Shown one piece after another: positions 1 through 5,695 of a stretch of DNA of 9,494 nt. Position numbers and translations under genes: made by a program. Source of the stretch: JAWWPY01 sp964412845. GTDB lineage: Bacteria; Actinomycetota; Actinomycetes; Streptosporangiales; Streptosporangiaceae. Below the pieces are notes generated by a model that searched no databases, was not told the origin of the DNA, and was given only the letters and a program-made list of their open reading frames with translations. The stretch covers positions 1 through 9,494 of the forward strand of contig CAYPQM010000214.1 of NCBI GenBank assembly GCA_964412845.1, given 5' to 3'. The first letter of the stretch is position 1. Each line of letters opens with the position of its first letter.

Positions 1-210
1 AGCTTCGAGGACACGGTGATCGCCACCGAGTACCGCGTGCTGATCAAGGGCGCGGCGTTCTACGAGGACCGCTACCAGCGCGGCGAGGACGGCCGGTGGC
101 GGATCGCGCACACTGGCTACGTCCGCACCTACGAGATGATGATGTCGCTGGACGACGTGCCGAGCTACCGGATCACATCGAATCGCTGGGCGGCGCAACC
201 GGCCTCCTGA
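1..210 (+). CDS. SnoaL/NTF2-like protein, 3' end only
   Basis: The reading frame is open from the first base and stops at TGA 208-210, so only the last 69 residues are in the window and the start lies upstream. The visible part has the pattern of the final strands of an NTF2-like (SnoaL_4-type) alpha+beta barrel: an alternating polar/hydrophobic strand around AFYEDRYQRGEDGRWRIAH, then a short HTGYVRTYE segment and a polar tail. Such small barrel proteins occur as isomerases, dehydratases or ligand-binding proteins and are frequent in steroid and aromatic catabolic clusters. The catalytic residues would be in the missing N-terminal part, so no reaction can be assigned. It ends only 10 bases before the -35 element of the next operon. 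It could be the last gene of an upstream operon in the same locus. Confidence 0.7.
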   Translation, partial: SFEDTVIATEYRVLIKGAAFYEDRYQRGEDGRWRIAHTGYVRTYEMMMSLDDVPSYRITSNRWAAQPAS

Positions 211-220
211 CGTCGCGGCG

Positions 221-250
221 TTGACCTATTTCTAGAACTCGTTCTACTCT
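221..250 (+). promoter_or_regulatory. Sigma-70-type promoter for the DUF1214/SDR/sulfotransferase operon
   Basis: TTGACC at 221-226 matches the -35 consensus in five of six positions. TACTCT at 245-250 matches TAnnnT as a -10 element. The spacer is 18 bases. Transcription would start near 257, giving a leader of about 55 bases before the GTG at 312. The KstR-type palindrome at 233-246 fills the spacer and touches the -10, as expected for a repressor that blocks RNA polymerase. The promoter is inferred from sequence only. Confidence 0.55.
233..246. promoter_or_regulatory. KstR-type operator (palindrome TAGAACTCGTTCTA)
   Basis: The 14-base palindrome has perfect 6-base arms, TAGAAC and GTTCTA, around TC. 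It fits the published mycobacterial KstR consensus TnnAACnnGTTnnA at every fixed position and also has the AG/CT bases most common in real sites. KstR is the TetR-family repressor of cholesterol catabolism, released by steroid-derived CoA thioesters. The site lies inside the predicted promoter spacer. The operon it controls resembles a known KstR-regulated trio (Rv3531c-Rv3529c), which strengthens the call. No kstR gene is in the window, so the regulator must be encoded elsewhere. Confidence 0.75.
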
Positions 251-297
251 GATCCGGTCAATCCGCAGCTGCCTGGCCGACGCGTGGGCAGGCGATC

Positions 298-303
298 GAG
301 AGG
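298..303 (+). promoter_or_regulatory. Ribosome binding site GAGAGG that selects GTG 312
   Basis: GAGAGG sits 8 bases before GTG 312. The other in-frame GTG at 303 overlaps this element and has no Shine-Dalgarno sequence at a usable distance. The coding start is therefore placed at 312. Confidence 0.6.
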
Positions 304-311
304 TGTGTCCG

Positions 312-1490
312 GTGCTCACCCAGTCGTTCGCGGACGCCGTGGTCGAAGCCGAGAAGATCATCACCGGCGCGCCGCACATCCAGGGCGATCAAGACCTCGC
401 GGAGGGATACGACTACCTCGCGGGCAACATCAAGGCATCGCTGCACCTGGCGTGGGCCTACCAGCGCGACTTCCCCTACTTCGTCCAGTCGACCGGCCCG
501 TACACGAAGATGGGGCTGGACAATCCGGACACCTTGTACTTCCACTCCTACCTGCGTGATGACGCCGAGTATGTGGTGACGGGCGGCCGCGGTACGACGG
601 TCGACCTGAGCTTCCAGGTGCTGAACGGTGACTACTCCCCGGTGGAGGTGCCGGACAGCCTGACCGCGTTCGACGACCGGGCGATCGAGATAGCCGGCGA
701 CGGCACGTTCGAGGTGCGGTTCGGCCCGGCCCGGGACAACCCCGGTCCGGGGTACGTCACGCTCGGCCCCGGATCGGCCATGCTCCTGGTCCGTGAGGTG
801 TACAGCGACTGGAACACCGAGCGACGCGGCACGATCAGTATCCGCCGCGCCGACCAGGCCGGCTCCGCGCCACCCGCGCTGGACACCGGCACGCTGGCCA
901 AGCGGTACGGGGTGGCAGGCAAGATCCTGCTGTCCCGGCTCAGGACGTTTCTCGCCTTTCCCGAATGGTTCTACCTGCAACTGCCGGTCAACACGATGAC
1001 CGAGCCGCGGCCGACGCCCGGTGGCCTGGCCACCCAGTTCTCCTCGGTCGGCCACTACGACCTCGACGACGGCCAGGCCATGGTGGTAACGGTGCCCGCC
1101 GCCGACAAGGGCACCGCGCCGTATCAGGGAATCCAGCTCGGCAGCATGTGGTACATCTCGCTGGACTACATCAATCACCAGACCAGCCTCACCGCCGATC
1201 AGGCCCGCGCCGACCCGGACGGCAAGCTGCGCTTCGTGATCAGCGAGCGTGACCCCGGCGTCGCCAACTGGCTGGAACGCACCGGGCACCGCCGCGGCTA
1301 CGTGCAGATCCGCTGGCAGCGGCTGACCCGGGACCTGAAGCCTGACGACGGGCCGACGGTCGACGTAGTGCCAGTCGGCGATCTCCCCGGCCGGCTGCCG
1401 TTCTACGAGCAGGCACGGGTAACTCCCGCGGAGCACGCGGCGCGGATCACCGCCCGCCAGGCCGCCGTCGCAGTAAGGATGCTGGGCTGA
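312..1490 (+). CDS. DUF1214-like conserved protein, likely counterpart of Rv3531c
   Basis: Encodes 392 residues from GTG 312, chosen because of the GAGAGG at 298-303; starting at GTG 303 would add three residues. No signal peptide or membrane segment is visible, so it is probably cytoplasmic. Motifs I associate with DUF1254/DUF1214-type proteins include DNPDTLYFHSYLRDD (70-84), REVYSDWNTERRGTISIRR (161-179), DPGVANWL (314-321) and GHRRGYVQIRWQR (325-337). The biochemical role of this family is unknown. It is the first gene of an operon: its TGA overlaps the ATG of the SDR gene (TGATG at 1488-1492), which suggests translational coupling. Family plus gene order match my recollection of Rv3531c in the KstR regulon. 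I infer a role in steroid or sterol-derived metabolite processing but cannot name a reaction. Coding is well supported; the family name less so. Confidence 0.8.
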   Translation: MLTQSFADAVVEAEKIITGAPHIQGDQDLAEGYDYLAGNIKASLHLAWAYQRDFPYFVQSTGPYTKMGLDNPDTLYFHSYLRDDAEYVVTGGRGTTVDLSFQVLNGDYSPVEVPDSLTAFDDRAIEIAGDGTFEVRFGPARDNPGPGYVTLGPGSAMLLVREVYSDWNTERRGTISIRRADQAGSAPPALDTGTLAKRYGVAGKILLSRLRTFLAFPEWFYLQLPVNTMTEPRPTPGGLATQFSSVGHYDLDDGQAMVVTVPAADKGTAPYQGIQLGSMWYISLDYINHQTSLTADQARADPDGKLRFVISERDPGVANWLERTGHRRGYVQIRWQRLTRDLKPDDGPTVDVVPVGDLPGRLPFYEQARVTPAEHAARITARQAAVAVRMLG

Positions 1491-2266
1491 TGCTGCTACA
1501 GGACAAGGTGGTCGTGGTCGCCGGCGTGGGCCCCGGCCTGGGCCGTGCCATCGCGCTGCAGAGCGCGCGGGCCGGCGCGGACGTCGTGCTCGCCGCCCGG
1601 ACGGCGTCCCGCCTGGACGAGGTGGCCAAGGAGGTCACCGACCTCGGCCGCCGCGCGGTGGCCATCCCGACCGACATCACCGACGACGGCGCGACCGCGC
1701 GGCTGGCCGAGGCCGCGCTGGATGCGTTCGGCCGGGTGGACGCGCTGGTGTTCAACGCGCTCGCGATGCCCCCCATCGCCGATCTGACCGAGGTCGACCT
1801 GGACGCGATCCGGGCCGCCCTCGACGCGAACGTCGTGGCCGCGCTGCAACTGACCAGGCTGTTCATCCCCGCACTGGCCACCACCAGGGGATCCGTAGTG
1901 ATGATCAATTCCATGGTGGTGCGTTATTCGCAGCGCACGATGGGCCCGTACAAGCTGGCCAAGGCGGCCCTGCTCGCGCTGGCGCAGAGCCTGGCCACCG
2001 AACTCGGCCCCCGTGGTATCCGGGTCAACTCGGTCGCGCCCGGCCATATCTGGGCCGACTCGCTGAAGTGGTACTTCGGCTACCTGGGCAAGAAACGCGG
2101 CGTGGACGCCCAGCAGATCTACGACGAGACCGCGGCCGCGATCGACCTGGGCCGGCTGCCGGAGCCGGACGAGATCGCTGACGCCGTGGTGTTCCTGGCG
2201 TCCGGGATGGCCCGCGCGATCACCGGCCAGTGCCTCGACGTCAACTGCGGCGAATACCACCATTGA
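1490..2266 (+). CDS. Short-chain dehydrogenase/reductase (SDR), Rv3530c-like
   Basis: A 258-residue classical SDR that probably oxidises a hydroxyl or reduces a ketone with NAD(P). The cofactor loop is AGVGPGLG (11-18), a TGxxxGxG variant with Ala for the first Thr. D62 follows the third strand and would contact adenine. The usual NNAG motif appears as FNAL (88-91), a departure from consensus. The catalytic tetrad is complete: N114, S141, Y154 and K158 in YKLAK. NSVAP at 180-184 follows helix F. R37 after the second strand may favour NADP, but this is weak. ATG 1490 overlaps the upstream stop and is preceded by AAGGA at 1475-1479. The substrate is unknown. Its position between a DUF1214-like and a sulfotransferase gene under a KstR-type site suggests a steroid or steroid side-chain alcohol/ketone. 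Confidence 0.92.
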   Translation: MLLQDKVVVVAGVGPGLGRAIALQSARAGADVVLAARTASRLDEVAKEVTDLGRRAVAIPTDITDDGATARLAEAALDAFGRVDALVFNALAMPPIADLTEVDLDAIRAALDANVVAALQLTRLFIPALATTRGSVVMINSMVVRYSQRTMGPYKLAKAALLALAQSLATELGPRGIRVNSVAPGHIWADSLKWYFGYLGKKRGVDAQQIYDETAAAIDLGRLPEPDEIADAVVFLASGMARAITGQCLDVNCGEYHH

Positions 2267-2284
2267 ACCGGCAGCGGTAAGGCC

Positions 2285-3511
2285 ATGAGCGGCGAGCGTG
2301 CCAGCGGCGGCCGGGACAGCACCAGGCGGGACAGCACCGGCCGGGACAATGTCGGCCGGGACAATGTCGGCACGGTGGCGGACCTGCACGCGTCGGCCAC
2401 CAGGATCACCGGCCTGGACGATTTCGGCACCGACGAGTACCGGGACGGGCTCGCCGTGCTGCTGGAGTCCTACGGCAGGGAGGCGGGGCTGACCCCGCTG
2501 GGCCGGAAGCTGAAGCGGGTCTTCCTGCGCGGCGCGCTGGTCGCCAGGCTGCTCAGCGAGGCCGCCTGGCAGGCGTACCCCGGATACGCGGATGTCCGCA
2601 TCGAGCGGCCGGTCTTCGTCACCGGGCTGCCGCGCACCGGCACCACGGCGCTGCACCGGCTGCTCACGGCCGACCCCGCGCACCAGGGCCTGGAGATGTG
2701 GCTCACCGAGGCGCCGCAACCCCGCCCGCCCCGGGAAACGTGGGCCGGCAACCCGGTCTTCACCCATATCCAGGCCGCCTTCGAGCAGCACCACATCGAG
2801 CACCCCGAGTTCATGGGAGTGCATTACATAGCGGCCGACGAGGTGGAGGAATGCTGGCAGCTACTGCGGCAGTCCATGCGGTCCATCTCCTACGAATGCC
2901 TGGCGCATGTGCCGGCCTACGCGTCGTGGCTGCGCGGCCAGGACTGGACGGATACCTACCGCAGGCACCGGCGGCAGCTACAGCTGATCGGCCTGCATGA
3001 CGCCGGCCGCCGCTGGGTGCTCAAGAATCCCAGTCACCTGTTCGCGCTGGACGCGCTGTTGCACGTCTACCCGGACGCCCTCGTCATCCAGACGCACCGG
3101 CCGCCCCGGACCGCGATCGCGTCCGTGTGCAGCCTCGCCGCGCACGCCACCGCGGGCTGGTCCAGCACGTTCCAGGGCGACGTGATCGGCCATGACCAGC
3201 TTGAGACGTGGGCCAGCGGGCTGGAACGCTTCATGGCCGTGCGGGCCCGGCATGACCCGGCCCAGTTCTACGACGTGGACTACGACGTTTTCGTCGCCGA
3301 CCCGATAGGCACCGTCGAATCAAGCTACGCCTATTTCGGGCTGCCACTCAGCGGGGCCGCCATCGACGCCATGCGGGCCCTGCACGCGCAGAGCACCGCG
3401 GGCCAGGCCAGGTCCGTGCACCGGTACACGCTGGCCGACTTCGGGCTGACCGGCGAGGAAGTCGACGAGCGCTTCGGCAGCGTCGGCGCGGTGGTCCCCC
3501 GCCCGGGCTGA
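2285..3511 (+). CDS. Sulfotransferase family protein (Sulfotransferase_3 type), Rv3529c-like
   Basis: Encodes 408 residues. The PAPS 5'-phosphosulfate loop is VTGLPRTGTTALHRLL (112-127). The 3'-phosphate site is WVLKNPSH (244-251) followed by R272 and S280, the Arg-x7-Ser pair of sulfotransferases. ITGLDDFG (41-48) is a conserved opening of mycobacterial homologues. By family knowledge such proteins move a sulfo group from PAPS to a hydroxyl or amine; the acceptor here is unknown, though an SDR-generated steroid hydroxyl is a reasonable guess. It lies 18 bases after the SDR gene and is probably co-transcribed. The start is uncertain: ATG 2285 has AAGG only 2 bases upstream, and residues 9-28 are a pentapeptide repeat coded by a 15-base DNA repeat. 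GTG 2375 (VADLHAS) would give a 378-residue protein closer to family length, but it has no clear ribosome binding site. Confidence 0.9.
   Translation: MSGERASGGRDSTRRDSTGRDNVGRDNVGTVADLHASATRITGLDDFGTDEYRDGLAVLLESYGREAGLTPLGRKLKRVFLRGALVARLLSEAAWQAYPGYADVRIERPVFVTGLPRTGTTALHRLLTADPAHQGLEMWLTEAPQPRPPRETWAGNPVFTHIQAAFEQHHIEHPEFMGVHYIAADEVEECWQLLRQSMRSISYECLAHVPAYASWLRGQDWTDTYRRHRRQLQLIGLHDAGRRWVLKNPSHLFALDALLHVYPDALVIQTHRPPRTAIASVCSLAAHATAGWSSTFQGDVIGHDQLETWASGLERFMAVRARHDPAQFYDVDYDVFVADPIGTVESSYAYFGLPLSGAAIDAMRALHAQSTAGQARSVHRYTLADFGLTGEEVDERFGSVGAVVPRPG
2309..2368 (+). repeat. Four tandem 15-base units in the 5' end of the sulfotransferase gene
   Basis: Four in-frame 15-base units run back to back: 2309-2323, 2324-2338, 2339-2353 and 2354-2368. 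They encode GRDST, RRDST, GRDNV and GRDNV. The last two are identical at DNA level and the first two differ at one base. The unit length is a multiple of three, so copy-number change would keep the frame. The repeat precedes the conserved domain and may be a disordered tail or, if translation starts at GTG 2375, untranslated. Confidence 0.85.
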
Positions 3512-3545
3512 CGTTTCCGCTCGCACCGCCGCGGTGGGCCCAGCA

Positions 3546-3577
3546 CTGACGGGGACCTCGATCCCGGTCCCGGTCAG
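3546..3577. terminator. Hairpin terminator between convergent sulfotransferase and kstD-like genes
   Basis: CTGACGGGGACC (3546-3557) pairs with GGTCCCGGTCAG (3566-3577) at 11 of 12 positions around an 8-base loop. It lies in the 81-base gap between two convergent genes and could end transcription from both sides. There is no T-tract on either strand, which is common for GC-rich actinobacterial terminators. Confidence 0.6.
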
Positions 3578-3592
3578 CGCGCGGCGGGGCGT

Positions 3593-5398
3593 TCAGGCGG
3601 TGGGGTTGTCGGCGATGTAGCTGGCGGCCACGTAGCCGAACGTCATGGCCGGCCCGATGGTGGAGCCGGCGCCCGCGTAGCTGTGCCCCATGACGGCCGC
3701 GCTGGCGTTGCCGGCCGCGTACAGCCCGGGGATGACCGAGCCGTCCGTCCTGAGCACCCGCGCGCTAGCGTCCGTGACCATGCCGCCCTTCGTGCCCAGG
3801 TCGCCAGGAACGATCTTGAACGCGTAGAAGGGCGGCAGCCACAGGGCCGCCAGGCAGGAGTTGGGGGTGACGGCCGGGTCGGTGTAATAGTGGTCGTAGG
3901 CGCTGTTGCCGCGGCCGAAGTCGAGGTCCTTACCGGTGAGCGCGAAGCCGTTGAACCGGGCGACCGTGGCCGCCAGCGCCGCCGACGGGACTCCGATCTG
4001 GGTCGCCAGCCCGGCCAGCGTGGAAGACTTGAAGACGGCTCCGCTGGAGTACCACGACGCGGGGAACGGCAAGGTGGGCAGCACGTCCCGGAACAGGTAC
4101 CGGTCGCGGTAGTTCTGGTCCACGATCAGCCAGGCGGGGATGTCCGGCGCGGCGGCGTTGAGCCGGTACATGGCGTGCACGACGTCGCTGTACGGCGCGG
4201 CCTCGTTAACGAACCGGGCACCGGCGGCGTTGACCATCAGGCCACCCGGCAGGGTGCGCTCGGCCAGGCAGAAGTACGGCTCGTCGGGCAGCGGGATGGT
4301 GGGCCCCCACCACGCGTCGTCCATCAGGTCCAGGGCAGCGCCGATGCTCAGGCCGGCCTCGATCCCGTCCCCGGTGTTCGACGCGGCGGCGACCGTCCAG
4401 TCGATCCCGATGGGCTGCTGCTGGTACTCGTCCCGCATGGCCAGGTTGTGCTCGAAGCCCCCCGAGCCGGCGATGACCCCGCGGGTGGCATTGATCTGCA
4501 ACTGCGCGCCGCTCTGCGTGGCCAGCACGCCAGTGACCCGGCCCGCGGCATTCTGCAGCAGGCTGACCAGCGGGGTGTTCAGCCATACCGGCACGTTGGC
4601 GGAGAGCAGCCCGGCCCGCAGCCCGCCCGCCAGGGCCTGGCCCATGGTGAGCGGCTTGATGCCGGCCAGGACCGCGGCCAGGTACCGGGTGACGGTCTCG
4701 GCGGCGACCGCGGCGCCTTGCGCGTTGACCGCGGCGATGTTGATCCACTTGTAGTCGGCGCTGTAGACGACCTCGCCGGCCGGGACCGGGATGTAGGCCG
4801 GGTTGAGGTTGGCGAGCTGGCTGCCGAGGAGGTTCCCGTTGAACATGGCCGGCTCGATGGACCGTCCGTTCGGCATCCCGCCGGGCAGTTCCGGATAGTA
4901 GTCGGAGTAGCCCTGCATCCACCGGAACCCCAGCGGGCTGTTACCCATCAAGAAAGAGATCATGGCTGGACCGTTGCTGAGGAAGGCCGCCTGCCGGGCG
5001 GCTGAGACCGTGCTGCCGACCACGGCCGCCAGGTACTCAGCGGCCTTGGCCGGGGTATCGGGCACCCCGGCCGCCAGGATCACTGAATTGTTCGGTATCC
5101 AGATTCCCGCTCCGGACCGGGCCACCGAGCCGCCGAACACGGCTGCCTTCTCGATGACCAGCACGGACAGTCCCCGTTTGGCCGCGCGCAGCGCCGCCGC
5201 CATGCCCGAGGCTCCCGCGCCCACCACGACAACGTCGTAGGTCAGCGTGGCGGCTGAGGCCGAGACGCTGTTCAGCACGCCGGACCCGATCACGGCCCCG
5301 GCTCCGGCGGCGATAGCGCCCAGCAGCACCTGCCGCCGGCTGTAGCCACCCGACTGGGGCTCCGGGGCGCCAGCGGAACCATCCTGACGTGCGGTCAT
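3593..5398 (-). CDS. kstD: 3-ketosteroid delta-1-dehydrogenase-like flavoprotein with Tat signal
   Basis: Encodes 601 residues from ATG 5398, set by GAAGGGA at 5405-5411; the frame stays open upstream but that extension has no support. Residues 20-26 (SRRQVLL) followed by a small hydrophobic stretch and an Ala-rich region near 45-50 look like a Tat export signal. The FAD Rossmann motif is VVVGAGASG (57-65) with E83 ending the second strand and FGGS at 88-91. KstD-type stretches follow: GYSDYYPE (163-170), GRSIEP (178-183), PPFYAFKIVPGDLGTKGG (522-539), DGSVIPGLYAAGNASAAVMG (552-571) and STIGPAMTFGY (579-589). By family knowledge KstD removes the C1/C2 hydrogens of 3-ketosteroids, a step needed to open ring B. 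Known KstDs lack a Tat signal as far as I recall, so the protein may be exported or the substrate may differ. The gene is transcribed toward the sulfotransferase and has a long regulated leader. Family call firm, substrate probable. Confidence 0.82.
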   Translation of the reverse strand: MTARQDGSAGAPEPQSGGYSRRQVLLGAIAAGAGAVIGSGVLNSVSASAATLTYDVVVVGAGASGMAAALRAAKRGLSVLVIEKAAVFGGSVARSGAGIWIPNNSVILAAGVPDTPAKAAEYLAAVVGSTVSAARQAAFLSNGPAMISFLMGNSPLGFRWMQGYSDYYPELPGGMPNGRSIEPAMFNGNLLGSQLANLNPAYIPVPAGEVVYSADYKWINIAAVNAQGAAVAAETVTRYLAAVLAGIKPLTMGQALAGGLRAGLLSANVPVWLNTPLVSLLQNAAGRVTGVLATQSGAQLQINATRGVIAGSGGFEHNLAMRDEYQQQPIGIDWTVAAASNTGDGIEAGLSIGAALDLMDDAWWGPTIPLPDEPYFCLAERTLPGGLMVNAAGARFVNEAAPYSDVVHAMYRLNAAAPDIPAWLIVDQNYRDRYLFRDVLPTLPFPASWYSSGAVFKSSTLAGLATQIGVPSAALAATVARFNGFALTGKDLDFGRGNSAYDHYYTDPAVTPNSCLAALWLPPFYAFKIVPGDLGTKGGMVTDASARVLRTDGSVIPGLYAAGNASAAVMGHSYAGAGSTIGPAMTFGYVAASYIADNPTA

Positions 5399-5404
5399 GG
5401 CAAA

Positions 5405-5411
5405 TCCCTTC
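5405..5411 (-). promoter_or_regulatory. Ribosome binding site GAAGGGA for the kstD-like gene
   Basis: On the minus strand GAAGGGA lies 6 bases before ATG 5398, an ideal spacing. It fixes the start at the residue that opens a normal-length Tat signal and argues against the 60-residue longer reading. Confidence 0.7.
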
Positions 5412-5485
5412 GATGCGATCCGGCCGTGTTGGTACTCGCGCCAGGTACCCGAGGCGGAGCCAGCCGGGCGATGTCCATTGCTGGA

Positions 5486-5499
5486 ACCAAGCGCTTGTT
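5486..5499. promoter_or_regulatory. KstR2-type operator (ACCAAGCGCTTGTT) upstream of the kstD-like gene
   Basis: The sequence matches the 14-base KstR2 consensus AnCAAGnnCTTGnT at every fixed position. The palindrome extends to 16 bases (5485-5500) with one mismatched pair. KstR2 is the TetR-family repressor of steroid C/D-ring catabolism, released by the CoA thioester of HIP. The site falls just downstream of a possible start of transcription for the kstD-like gene. Other TetR proteins bind similar CAAG/CTTG palindromes, so the exact regulator is uncertain and no TetR gene is in the window. Confidence 0.62.
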
Positions 5500-5525
5500 T
5501 GGTGCGCACCAAGCATGCGCTTGGT
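5499..5525. promoter_or_regulatory. Two further palindromes overlapping the kstD-like promoter
   Basis: TTGGTGCGCACCAA at 5499-5512 is a perfect 14-base palindrome. ACCAAGC (5508-5514) and GCTTGGT (5519-5525) form a second perfect inverted repeat around ATGC. Both reuse the ACCAAGC / GCTTGGT half-sites of the KstR2-type site at 5486-5499, giving five half-sites in 40 bases. The second inverted repeat covers the proposed -10. This looks like a multi-site operator for one dimeric repressor, or overlapping sites for two. Confidence 0.5.
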
Positions 5526-5541
5526 TGGGCATGCGTGTCAA
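5512..5541 (-). promoter_or_regulatory. Possible promoter of the kstD-like gene
   Basis: On the minus strand TTGACA (5541-5536) is a perfect -35. After 18 bases CATGCT (5517-5512) is a weak -10 that keeps the key A and final T. Transcription would begin near 5505, leaving a leader of about 105 bases. The palindrome cluster overlaps the -10 and the first transcribed bases, consistent with repression. The weak -10 makes this tentative. Confidence 0.4.
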
Positions 5542-5571
5542 TGGCATCAATTGCCACGCCTATTGCCACGC
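5533..5571. repeat. ATTGCCACGC direct repeats with an inverted partner
   Basis: ATTGCCACGC occurs at 5550-5559 and again at 5562-5571, a 12-base period. GCGTGTCAAT at 5533-5542 is its reverse complement with one mismatch, forming a 10-base inverted repeat around GGCATCA. A shorter inverted copy, TGGCAAT, is at 5606-5612. The upstream arm overlaps the proposed -35 of the kstD-like gene, so these may be binding sites for a regulator distinct from the CAAG/CTTG one. Confidence 0.55.
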
Positions 5572-5627
5572 TGGCCATTAGCGGCCGCCAGGAGTTACCA
5601 ATTCATGGCAATTTCGCCCTGCTCGCA

Positions 5628-5672
5628 GCACCCGGCTTCATCCGGCTCCGGGCACCCGGCTTGATCCGGCTC
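5628..5672. repeat. Two-copy 24-base-period direct repeat
   Basis: The 21-base segment at 5628-5648 recurs at 5652-5672 with one substitution (20 of 21 identical). The copies share GCACCCGGCTT and ATCCGGCTC. The second copy provides one arm of the stem-loop after the aldolase gene. It is probably a local duplication in non-coding sequence. Confidence 0.7.
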
Positions 5673-5683
5673 AGCCAGCCGGA
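5665..5683 (-). terminator. Stem-loop after the aldolase gene
   Basis: TCCGGCT (5665-5671) pairs perfectly with AGCCGGA (5677-5683) around a 5-base loop. It starts 12 bases past the stop codon of the aldolase gene on the minus strand, the right place for a terminator of the hsaG-hsaF transcript. The stem is short and has no T-tract, so some read-through into the kstD-like gene is possible. Confidence 0.4.
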
Positions 5684-5695
5684 CTCTTGTCCCGC

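Noticed and set aside
258..1436. Long minus-strand open frame opposite the DUF1214-like gene
   Set aside because: Antisense shadow in GC-rich coding DNA. Its composition is rich in Arg, Gly and Val with no recognisable domain, while the plus strand has clear family motifs and a promoter.
2309..2368. CRISPR-like array
   Set aside because: The units are contiguous 15-base repeats with no spacers and keep the reading frame, so this is a coding or leader tandem repeat.
1496..2824. Minus-strand open frame of 442 residues opposite the SDR and sulfotransferase genes
   Set aside because: It crosses two well-supported genes on the other strand, and its low-complexity part is the reverse reading of the 15-base repeat. 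No family motifs.
3683..5005. Plus-strand open frame of 440 residues opposite the kstD-like gene
   Set aside because: Gly/Arg/Val-rich antisense reading of a gene with many conserved flavoprotein motifs; no ribosome binding site or domain seen.
5399..5578. N-terminal extension of the kstD-like protein by 60 residues
   Set aside because: The frame is open, but the extension would translate the operator cluster. It has no Shine-Dalgarno start and would bury the Tat signal. GAAGGGA before ATG 5398 explains the start.
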